Source: Kolteria novifilia
GTDB lineage: Bacteria > Planctomycetota > Planctomycetia > Kolteriales > Kolteriaceae
NCBI GenBank assembly: GCA_007748055.1
Contig: CP036279.1
Location: forward strand, 2,170,001-2,234,000
Length of the DNA stretch: 64,000 bases
Direction of reading: 5' to 3'
Shown: piece after piece, positions 55,296 through 62,264 of the stretch
Layout: each line of letters begins with the position of its first letter
Numbering within the stretch: position 1 is the stretch's first letter
Position numbers and translations under genes: made by a program
Notes under the pieces: generated by a model
What the model saw: the letters and a program-made list of their open reading frames with translations, nothing else
Told to the model about the DNA's origin: nothing
The model's database searches: none

Positions 55296-55883
55296 ATGTT
55301 GCGGATCGTAGTCGCCGATGACGAGCCCGAGATGCGGGCTTACTTCGAAGAGATCCTGCCTCATTTGGGCTACGATCTCGTCGCCGCCGCCGCCAACGGA
55401 AAGCAGATGGTCGACTGTTGCGATCGATTCGATCCCGATTTGGTGATCGCCGATATCAAGATGCCCGACATGGACGGGATCGAGGCGGTGACCAAGGTCT
55501 GTCGCCGTCGGCCGTTGCCGGTCATCCTGATTTCGGCCTATCACGATGCCGAGACCGTCGCCCGCGCCGAGTCCGACTTCGTGTTGGCCTATCTCGTCAA
55601 ACCGATCAAACAGGCCGATCTGCAGACCACGATCCCGATCGCGATGCGCCGATTCAGCGAGCTTCGGGCCCTCAACGACGAGGCCGCGAACCTGCGCCAG
55701 GCGCTGCGCGACCGAAAGATCATCGAGCGAGCCAAGGGGATCGTCATGAAGCTCGACGGCGTTGGCGAGCAGGACGCGTTTCGCACCATGCAGAAGATCG
55801 CCAGTAGCCGAAACAAACGGTTGATCGAGGTCGCCGAAGCGATCATCGCCACCACCCAAGTGGTGCCCGATCGCGGTACGTGA
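55296..55883 (+). CDS. ANTAR-domain response regulator
   Basis: A 195-residue protein. Receiver domain (1-120) with the acidic pair in VVADDEPEM, phospho-acceptor Asp53 in DLVIADIKMPDMDG, and a conserved Lys in LVKPIKQADL. The ANTAR domain (about 125-185) contains RALRDRKIIERAKGIVMKLDG-like helices typical of RNA-binding antiterminators such as AmiR/EutV. ANTAR regulators bind tandem hairpins in mRNA leaders. It lies just before the globin-coupled histidine kinase, which may be its partner. Confidence 0.93.
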   Translation: MLRIVVADDEPEMRAYFEEILPHLGYDLVAAAANGKQMVDCCDRFDPDLVIADIKMPDMDGIEAVTKVCRRRPLPVILISAYHDAETVARAESDFVLAYLVKPIKQADLQTTIPIAMRRFSELRALNDEAANLRQALRDRKIIERAKGIVMKLDGVGEQDAFRTMQKIASSRNKRLIEVAEAIIATTQVVPDRGT

Positions 55884-56002
55884 ACGATCCGGTCTCGAGA
55901 CGAGACAAGAACTCTGGGCCGATGCTCCACCATCGTCGCCACGCCGGGAGGGGAACTCCACGCGGCGATCATGGGGAGAAGGGGTGACTTCGGAGGGGCG
56001 CC

Positions 56003-57178
56003 GTGACGGTTTCTCGGGAATGGCTTCGCTATGACGAACTGCGCCGCTATGTCGGCTGGACGGACGAGGATGCCGAGCGTGTCCATTCACTCAAGCCGCT
56101 GCTCCGCGCGAGACTCCCCGAACTGATCGACGACTTCTACGCCACGATCGAGCGCGAGCCGAAGGTCGCCAGCGTCATCGTGGGAGGCCAGGAACAAATT
56201 CAGCGACTTCGCGTCAGTCTGCTCGGCTGGCTCGAACAACTCCTCTCCGGCGACTACGGGGAGGACTACGTTCGTCGTCGGCGCCGCGTCGGTGCCCGAC
56301 ACGTCGAGATCGGACTCGATCAGGTCTACACCAACGTGGCGCTCTCGAGGCTCCGCGCCGGGCTGATGCGGATGCTCGAACAAGAGTGGGCGGGCGACCT
56401 CGAGGCGAAACGCCAAGCGATCCGCTCGCTGAACATGCTGATCGACCTCGACGTGACGATCATCGAGGACGCCTATCAGGACGCCTTCGTGGCGCGGCTC
56501 CAGGAGCAGGAACGCATGGCGACGATCGGTCAGGTTGCCGGTGGCGTCGCCCACGAGTTGCGCAATCCGCTCAACGTGGTCGGGACCTCCGCCTACTACC
56601 TGCTCAACGCCAAGAGCGTCACGCCCGAAAAGTACGTGGAGCACCTGTTGCGTATCGAGCGACAAGTCCGAACGGCCGATCGGGTGATCACGGCGTTGGC
56701 GGACTTCGCCAGGACGCCGATGCCCACCAAAGTTCCCTTCTGTCTTCGCGCCTGCATCGACGAGATCCTTGCCCAGGAGTCGCTGCCCCCGACGATCGAT
56801 GTCCGGGTCGACTGTGCCGACGCACTGCCCAGGGCGATTGGAGACAAGGCGCAGATAGGCATTGCGATCGCCAACATCATCCGCAACGCGGGCGAGTCGA
56901 TGGAGTCGGGTGGCTTGTTGCATCTCGAAGCCCGCGCCGAGCCCAACGCGATCCGGCTTTCGGTGAGCGATACGGGAACCGGCGTCGAACCGGTCGATCT
57001 CGAGCGGATCACCGAGCCCCTCTACTCGACGAAGGCCCGCGGCATAGGACTCGGACTGGCGCTGACCAAGTTGTTGCTCAATCGCAACGAGGGATCGCTG
57101 TCCGTCGAGAGCACCCCGGGGAAGGGTACCACCATGACCATTCGCGTGCCGCGAGTGCCAAAAGGGGACGAGTCATGA
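56003..57178 (+). CDS. Globin-coupled sensor histidine kinase
   Basis: A 391-residue cytoplasmic kinase. Residues 1-165 resemble the protoglobin domain of globin-coupled sensors (LPELIDDFYATIE, then VGARHVEIGLDQVY, where His100 is the likely proximal haem ligand). A HisKA domain follows, with phospho-acceptor His184 in GGVAHELRNPLNVV, then a HATPase domain (NIIRNAGESMESG, SDTGTGVE, GIGLGLAL). It likely senses O2, NO or CO through haem. The start is a GTG at 56003 with GGAGG seven bases upstream. Its stop overlaps the next start (ATGA). Confidence 0.88.
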   Translation: MTVSREWLRYDELRRYVGWTDEDAERVHSLKPLLRARLPELIDDFYATIEREPKVASVIVGGQEQIQRLRVSLLGWLEQLLSGDYGEDYVRRRRRVGARHVEIGLDQVYTNVALSRLRAGLMRMLEQEWAGDLEAKRQAIRSLNMLIDLDVTIIEDAYQDAFVARLQEQERMATIGQVAGGVAHELRNPLNVVGTSAYYLLNAKSVTPEKYVEHLLRIERQVRTADRVITALADFARTPMPTKVPFCLRACIDEILAQESLPPTIDVRVDCADALPRAIGDKAQIGIAIANIIRNAGESMESGGLLHLEARAEPNAIRLSVSDTGTGVEPVDLERITEPLYSTKARGIGLGLALTKLLLNRNEGSLSVESTPGKGTTMTIRVPRVPKGDES

Positions 57179-57942
57179 CGAGTGCGGCCGCCCGAATTCT
57201 CGTGGTCGACGACGACCGAGATGCTTGCGAGAACCTCCGCGACATCTTGACGGAGTTCGACCACGAAGTCGACGTTTGCCACGATGGGCAGAGTGCCCTT
57301 TGCCGTGCGGGATCGCGACCGTTCGACATCGCCTTGATCGATCTGCTCATGCCGGGAATGGACGGGCTGACCTTCTGGCGACTCCTTAAGCAGGATCATC
57401 GTTCCACCGTCGCCTTGCTCCTGACAGCCCACGCGAGCGACAAGACAAGAACCGAGGCGCGGCGTGTCGGCATCGACCGAGTCGTGCTCAAACCGATTAG
57501 ATCGTCCGCTCTTGTCCAGTTGCTGGAGGAAGTACTCGATCGTCCGCTCGTGCTCGTGGTGGACGACGATGAGGATACGTGTGAGTCGCTCTGGGACGTG
57601 CTCGCCGACCAGGGGTACCGCGCCTGCTGGGCGTGTGATGCTCAAAGGGCCATCGAGATGGTTCAGAGCCATCCGTTTCGCGTCATCTTGATCGACTACA
57701 AGTTGGGACAAGAGGACAACGGAAGGGTTGTTCGCTCGTTTCGTCAGGACCGGCCCGAGGCGCGAACGATCCTCATTTCCTCCGATCCAATGACGCGGGA
57801 TTGCCTTCCGGAGGAGGCCCAAAAAGTTGGGGTCGACGTCATCCATCCCAAACCGTTGGACATGGAGCAACTTCTCGACACGGTCCGTGCGTTCTCGCGA
57901 TCGGAACGTAACGGCATGCCGTTTCCCGAGTGTTCCCCATGA
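57175..57942 (+). CDS. Double-receiver response regulator
   Basis: A 255-residue protein of two tandem receiver domains. Asp56 (DIALIDLLMPGMDG) and Asp174 (VILIDYKLGQEDNG) are the phospho-acceptors, with acidic pairs in LVVDDDRDAC and LVVDDDEDTC. There is no output domain. Its ATG overlaps the stop of the globin-coupled kinase by four bases, so the two are translationally coupled and probably partners. Such double receivers can carry phosphate onward in a relay. The second receiver lacks the usual MP after the aspartate (YKLG), so its activity is less sure. Confidence 0.88.
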   Translation: MTSAAARILVVDDDRDACENLRDILTEFDHEVDVCHDGQSALCRAGSRPFDIALIDLLMPGMDGLTFWRLLKQDHRSTVALLLTAHASDKTRTEARRVGIDRVVLKPIRSSALVQLLEEVLDRPLVLVVDDDEDTCESLWDVLADQGYRACWACDAQRAIEMVQSHPFRVILIDYKLGQEDNGRVVRSFRQDRPEARTILISSDPMTRDCLPEEAQKVGVDVIHPKPLDMEQLLDTVRAFSRSERNGMPFPECSP

Positions 57943-58049
57943 CGTTGCCCGTCTCGTGCGTTGGTACCGACTTCTTGGTGGCGGATGACGCGGGCCAGGA
58001 TTCAGCATGGAGTGTTCTCGGGAAGAGTGCTTCCGGGATGATCGCTCGG

Positions 58050-58111
58050 CGCAGGCGTGGACATGGCCCCCAAGAGTCTTTCCGTCAATCAATGAACCAA
58101 TCAGGACACTA
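58050..58111 (-). mobile_element. MITE-like element, partial, reverse orientation
   Basis: Read on the minus strand it begins TAGTGTCCTGATTGGTTCAT and continues through GACTCTTGGGGGCCATGTCC, matching about the first 60 bases of the family. The far end is not recognisable in the expected place near 57958. It is the only copy lying between two co-directional genes. Confidence 0.65.
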
Positions 58112-58136
58112 GCGGGATACCAAGGGAAGCTCACGC

Positions 58137-59603
58137 GTGACCGACTCGAAACAACGTCGCATCCTGGTGATCGACGATGACGAGGACACCCGCGAGGTGT
58201 TGCAAGACTTGCTCGAACTCGACGGCTATTTCGTCGCGAGCGCCCCCACCGCGGCCGAAGCCCTGCGGATCGCCACCGCAAACGAGCAGTTCGCGATCCT
58301 TCTCGACCGTCGACTTCCCGATGGGAACGCCGAGGAACTTCTACCCCGCCTCAAGGAGGTCGCTCCCGCCGCGGCGATCATCATCGTGACCGGGTACGCG
58401 GACCTCGGCGGAGCGCTGCAGGCGCTTCGTTTGGGGACCGACGATTACATCATCAAGCCGGTCAATCCCGAAGCGCTTCGGGCGAGTCTGCGCCGGATCG
58501 CGAGCCGGCAAGAGGCCGAAGAGGCGCTGCGCGAGAGCGATGCCCGGTTCCGCTCGGCCTTCGATCACGCTCCCATCGGCATGGCGCTGGTCGCCCTCGA
58601 TGGGCGGCTCCTCCAGGTGAACCGCTCACTGGCGGCGTGCTTGGGCTACGCGCAAGACGAACTTGTCGACCGCGAACTCGTCGCGTTGACGGCTCCGGAA
58701 GATGCCGCCGCGGTCGAGTCGGCACTCGTGGGGTTCTCCCATGGCGAGGGGGAACGCCGGCGCATGCAGTGCCGAATGCTGGACCGGCGTGGGCAAGTCG
58801 TGTGGACGTTGTTCAATGCCTCGCTCGTCCTCGACGCGGCCAATCGACCGAGCTATTGCGTGGTGCAGATTCAGGACATCACTCCGCAGCGCCGCGCCGA
58901 GCAGCAATTGCTGCAGTCGGCACGCTTGGCCGCCATCGGCGAGATGGTGACCGGCTTGGCTCACGAGAGCCGCAATGCGCTGCAGCGTAGCCAAGCCAGC
59001 TTGGAACGTCTGTCGCTTCGTTTGCATGGACAGACCGAGTCGCTCGACCTCGTGGCGCGGATTCAGAACGCCCAGGATCACCTGCACCGGCTCTACGAGG
59101 AGGTGCGGCACTACGCGGCACCGATCCAGTTGGACTACCGCCGCGAGCGGCCGGATGAACTCTTGGATCGCGTGTGGGAGGATCTCGACGGACACTGGCG
59201 CGGGCGAACGGCATCCCTGCGGCATGACCGCACCGCCGTCGGTGGCGTCGTTCCCGAGCTAGACGTCGACCGTCACCGACTCCAACAGGTCTTTCGCAAC
59301 GTTGTGGAGAACTCCCTCACGGCCGGCGCCGATCCGCTCGTGATTCAAGCGACGTGGTCCCGTGGCAGCATAGGTGGTCGGCCCGCGTTGGAGATCCGTC
59401 TGCGCGACAATGGACCTGGTTTGCCGACGCCCGTGGCCGAGCGCATTTTTGAACCATTCTTCACGACGAAGACACAGGGGACGGGGCTGGGCATGGCGAT
59501 CGCACGGCGGATCGTGGAGACCCACTCGGGCACGATCGACGTCGGAGAAACAGGGCACGTCGGCGCCGAGATCGTGATCCGAATGCCACTTGAGAAAGAG
59601 TAG
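58137..59603 (+). CDS. REC-PAS-histidine kinase
   Basis: A 488-residue cytoplasmic hybrid. An N-terminal receiver domain (Asp57 in AILLDRRLPDG) is followed by a PAS domain (about 130-255; FRSAFDHAPIGMALVALDG). Then comes a HisKA-like segment with His276 in TGLAHESRNALQRSQ and an HATPase (NVVENSLTAG, DNGPGLPTPV, GTGLGMAIARRIV). Receiver-first kinases are usually controlled by an upstream kinase, here plausibly the globin sensor or its double receiver. GTG at 58137, with GGGAAG upstream, is the start. A 194-base gap containing a partial MITE precedes it. Confidence 0.9.
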   Translation: MTDSKQRRILVIDDDEDTREVLQDLLELDGYFVASAPTAAEALRIATANEQFAILLDRRLPDGNAEELLPRLKEVAPAAAIIIVTGYADLGGALQALRLGTDDYIIKPVNPEALRASLRRIASRQEAEEALRESDARFRSAFDHAPIGMALVALDGRLLQVNRSLAACLGYAQDELVDRELVALTAPEDAAAVESALVGFSHGEGERRRMQCRMLDRRGQVVWTLFNASLVLDAANRPSYCVVQIQDITPQRRAEQQLLQSARLAAIGEMVTGLAHESRNALQRSQASLERLSLRLHGQTESLDLVARIQNAQDHLHRLYEEVRHYAAPIQLDYRRERPDELLDRVWEDLDGHWRGRTASLRHDRTAVGGVVPELDVDRHRLQQVFRNVVENSLTAGADPLVIQATWSRGSIGGRPALEIRLRDNGPGLPTPVAERIFEPFFTTKTQGTGLGMAIARRIVETHSGTIDVGETGHVGAEIVIRMPLEKE

Positions 59604-59802
59604 TTCATCCCCTCGACGGGACTTGGCTCGTTAATGAGAAGTCCTCACTTGCTGATCGCTGGAAACGGTGGTAGAAAAAAGGTAGGGGAATGTTGGGAAC
59701 CGGGTTAGCACATCATTCGCGCAGGTTAGGGGCTGGCTCGTGCGCGAACGCTGACTTGGAAACTCCTCACGGCTGTTCAGCCATCTGGTGAAGGAGCAGA
59801 GG

Positions 59803-60027
59803 ATGCTTCACGAACATCAACTTGTCGAATCTCTCTACCTTCAATACGTCCGTCGTGAGTTGGAGAAGGACGCGTTGTTGTTGCAACTTCATGGCGCCTT
59901 TCTCGATGGCGCGATTGATGAGGAAGAGTGGAACGACGGCATGCATCGCGTGACCGGTTTCTGCGGATCGCATCGCGCCGCGGAGACGCACTGCGAAACT
60001 TATGTCGAACAGTGGGCCATCGCTTGA
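59803..60027 (+). CDS. Small hypothetical protein, 74 residues
   Basis: A helical, acidic protein starting MLHEHQLVESLYLQYV, with His and Cys clustered near the end (FCGSHRAAETHCETYVEQW). AAGGAG lies six bases before the ATG; an earlier GTG at 59788 would overlap that site. Unrecognised family. A 122-codon antisense frame covers the same region but has no start signal. Confidence 0.5.
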   Translation: MLHEHQLVESLYLQYVRRELEKDALLLQLHGAFLDGAIDEEEWNDGMHRVTGFCGSHRAAETHCETYVEQWAIA

Positions 60028-60175
60028 CCGGCTGTCAATCGAATCGCTTTGGTATCGATTGATGACCTGCGTGGTTGATGCCCACCAACCCGAGAGAGCG
60101 TCAACGTCGATCGGTCTTCGCTGGTCGTTCGACATTGACGCGATTTCGTCGCCTACCGTTTCCTTGTCACGAACT

Positions 60176-60329
60176 TAGCAACTCTGATTGATTGGCTCGT
60201 TGCCCAAGAGACTCTTTGGCGCCTTGCCCACGCTGGCCGAGGGCAGGCGGGAAACGTTTTCTATTGGGTTCTCTCCCCACGATCTGATGGCCGAGTGTTC
60301 ATGAAACGAACTTGCCAACTAAGACATTA
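60176..60329 (+). mobile_element. MITE-like element, full length (154 bp)
   Basis: Left end TAGCAACTCTGATTGATTGG and right end TTGCCAACTAAGACATTA are diverged family ends. The core (CTTTGGCGCC, then CCCACGCTGGCCGAGGGC, then GCGGGAAACG) aligns with the copies at 28605 and 62111. It lies between convergent genes. Confidence 0.7.
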
Positions 60330-60356
60330 GGCTCCGTCAAGACCTGATTTTCGGGT

Positions 60357-60381
60357 GCCACTGGCCGCTTGTCAGCCAGTG
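60357..60381. repeat. CACTGGC...GCCAGTG palindrome
   Basis: CACTGGC and GCCAGTG pair perfectly around CGCTTGTCA. This is the cleanest copy of this motif in the window and lies 27 bases after a MITE-like element. Confidence 0.65.
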
Positions 60382-60433
60382 AGAACGAGTTGTTTCACCG
60401 TCAACTTGAACTTGGACGCTTGACAGTGCACTC

Positions 60434-60484
60434 GCAGGCCGTTGATTCCTTTGCTGCCGGCTACGAACGATCCGTTTGGCTAAT
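60434..60484 (+). repeat. 51-bp dispersed repeat, copy 1
   Basis: CGTTGATTCCTTTGCTGCCG and GCTACGAACGATCCGTTTGG align with the copy at 61951-62001. The two are direct copies about 1.5 kb apart, flanking the Csp and helical-protein genes. Confidence 0.7.
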
Positions 60485-60667
60485 TTCGGCGTTTCTTCAC
60501 CAGGATCTCGGTCGTGATCTCTCGTTCCCGTGTCAGTCCGCTCGAACGAACGTGCTGGCTGCTGAAGCTGACGAAGAAAGACAGACCGAACGGGAGGACG
60601 ATCTCCATTCGGTCTGCTTCAAGACCTGGTTCTTCGTTGACCATACTGGCCTATTTGCCATCAACTC

Positions 60668-61006
60668 CTACACGGTCGCGCCGGCCATCTCGCGGCATTT
60701 CTCGGCACATTGACCACAGGCATTCGCGCAGCGTTTGCAATGCTCCGTCTGATGTTGACCACAGATCGACGCACACTTTTCGCAGATCTCCACACAGAGT
60801 CGACAGATCGATTCGCTGAACTGTGACCCTCGACTCATGAAGGCCGCCGCGTCCCAGCAAATCGCCGCGCAGTCTCGATCGGTTCGAATACAGTCGGTCA
60901 TCCTAGCGACCTCCTTCTCCGTCAGGCACGCGTCCGCGCAATGCTCGCACTCCTGAGCGCATTTGACGCACGCATCAATGCAGGCCGCGAAATGTTCGTG
61001 AGACAT
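60668..61006 (-). CDS. Csp-type four-helix-bundle copper-storage protein
   Basis: A 112-residue protein with 19 cysteines arranged as CxxxC and CxxC motifs along four helices: ACIDACVKCAQECEHCADAC, MTDCIRTDRDCAAICW, ICRLCVEICEKCASICG and CKRCANACGQCAEKC. This is the plan of Csp proteins, which bind many Cu(I) ions inside the bundle. No signal peptide is present from the chosen ATG at 61006 (GAGGAGGGAACAG upstream), so a cytosolic Csp3-like form is likely. The frame extends upstream to 61171 without family support. Confidence 0.9.
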   Translation of the reverse strand: MSHEHFAACIDACVKCAQECEHCADACLTEKEVARMTDCIRTDRDCAAICWDAAAFMSRGSQFSESICRLCVEICEKCASICGQHQTEHCKRCANACGQCAEKCREMAGATV

Positions 61007-61339
61007 CTGTTCCCTCCTCGAGTGAAGACCCACTTGACCTGTGATTGGTACCGGAAACCAATCACCATCCGACGCGGGCGCACCTATGCAAGTGCCGTTC
61101 CGGTTGGCAAGCCGTTTGCAACACCACGTCGATTGAGATACTCGAACGTTTCGTTCCCGAAGCGCGGCCACGAGGAGTAGAAACGGCGTCCACGCTTCCC
61201 GATTATCTGAGCGGCTCCTGCCGAGAGTTGACTCCGATGACCCTGGAGGGAAGTGACCTTCAACCCCTGAAGGGGATGGGCGGGAAAGACGTGTTCGAGG
61301 GGGAGAATGGAGCGGGTAATCGCGGGGCGAGGTGATGGA
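61007..61339. promoter_or_regulatory. Divergent promoter region of the Csp and helical-protein genes
   Basis: A 333-base divergent gap. No supported gene. Control by copper or stress could act here on both genes, but no operator is recognised. Confidence 0.4.
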
Positions 61340-61858
61340 ATGAATGAAGAGCGATTGCGTATCTACCTAGATGACCATCTGGCGTTGATTGTCGGTGAAA
61401 TGGAGTTGATCGGGCGCTGCCAGCGAAGCAATCAACGCTACGAACTCGGCCAGTTCCTCGGCCGACTCATGGGCGAGGTGAACACCCAGAAGACATTGGT
61501 GGAAGACATCCGAAGTAGCCTCGGACGCGACCACGGCGTTTCGAGATCCTTGAAACAAGGAGCGATGTGGTTCGCCGAGAAGCTTGGACGATTCAAGCCG
61601 AATGATTCGCTGTTGGAATACTCCGATCTCAGCCGTTTGGTCGAGTTGGAAGGTTTGATGGCGGCGAACTTGGAGCGGATTGCACTGTGGATGTCGCTCG
61701 ACTCCGTGATTGGAGATAACGAGCGTTTCGAGACGATTGCCATTCCTTCAATGCTCAAGCAGTCACAGGAGCAACTCGAAGAGCTTAAGGTATTTCATCG
61801 TTCGGCCGTTCAACGAGCCTTCTCGGGACAGTCAAGCGAATCCCGCCTTGGCGGTTGA
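61340..61858 (+). CDS. Hypothetical helical-bundle protein
   Basis: A 172-residue, almost wholly helical protein: YLDDHLALIVGEMELIGRC, FLGRLMGEVNTQKTLVEDI, GAMWFAEKLGRFKPND and YSDLSRLVELEGLMAANLER. The pattern of paired amphipathic helices with acidic residues recalls ferritin-like bundles, and the EKLGR(F/L)K motif recalls an uncharacterised bacterial family. GAGGTGAT precedes the ATG at 61340; an earlier start at 61307 is possible. It is divergent from the Csp gene. The function is unknown. Confidence 0.72.
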   Translation: MNEERLRIYLDDHLALIVGEMELIGRCQRSNQRYELGQFLGRLMGEVNTQKTLVEDIRSSLGRDHGVSRSLKQGAMWFAEKLGRFKPNDSLLEYSDLSRLVELEGLMAANLERIALWMSLDSVIGDNERFETIAIPSMLKQSQEQLEELKVFHRSAVQRAFSGQSSESRLGG

Positions 61859-62261
61859 GTCGCGAGACCGTCTCCGGCGGTCGGTTTGGGCGCTGTTGGC
61901 CGAAGCGTGTGACAACGAACGCGGGGGGGCGGCCCCCATCAGGTCCGCTTGCGGCACGTTGATCTATTTGCTGCCGGCTGCGAACGGCCCTTTTGGCTGA
62001 TCCTTGAGTCGACGAAACTCGACGAATCGACGGATTCGCCTGCGTTTCTTCTCCTCGATTTCGGCCAACTGGCTCGTTCTCGCCTTGGTCCGCTTGAGTC
62101 AACGGACTGCTAGTGTCCTGATTGGTTAATTCATTGACCAAAAGTCGCTTGGGCGCCATGTCCCACGCTCGCCGTGGGCATGCGGAAAACGCCTATGATT
62201 GGGCAATCCTCCGCACAATCTCAGGGCCGAGATTTCATGAACGAACTCGCCCATCAGGACA
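61859..62261. other. Convergent spacer with repeats
   Basis: It contains the second 51-bp repeat (61951-62001) and the best-preserved MITE-like element (62111-62264). No gene is seen. Confidence 0.65.
61951..62001 (+). repeat. 51-bp dispersed repeat, copy 2
   Basis: CGTTGATCTATTTGCTGCCG and GCTGCGAACGGCCCTTTTGG match the copy at 60434-60484, with scattered substitutions. Confidence 0.7.
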
Positions 62262-62264
62262 CTA
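62111..62264 (+). mobile_element. MITE-like element, best-preserved copy (154 bp)
   Basis: The left end TAGTGTCCTGATTGG and right end CGCCCATCAGGACACTA form inverted repeats. Matching extends about 27 bases with roughly six differences. The core holds the hairpin CCCACG-CTCGC-CGTGGG. There is no coding frame. If the target duplication is TA, the element proper runs from GTGTCC to GGACAC. Its last triplet is the TAG stop of the kinase/HD-GYP gene. Confidence 0.85.

Larger units (their letters stand above)
60028..60667. other. 640-base convergent spacer made of repeats
   Basis: It contains a MITE-like element (60176-60329), a CACTGGC palindrome (60357-60381) and one copy of a roughly 51-bp repeat (60434-60484). 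The plus-strand frame 60369-60713 runs through these repeats and is not considered a gene. Confidence 0.6.

Noticed and set aside
59767-60135. Minus-strand frame of 122 codons
   Set aside because: The opposite strand carries a better frame with a clear ribosome-binding site; this one has no start signal.
60369-60713. Plus-strand frame of 114 codons
   Set aside because: It runs through a palindrome and a dispersed repeat and into the 3' end of the Csp gene, with no ribosome-binding site.
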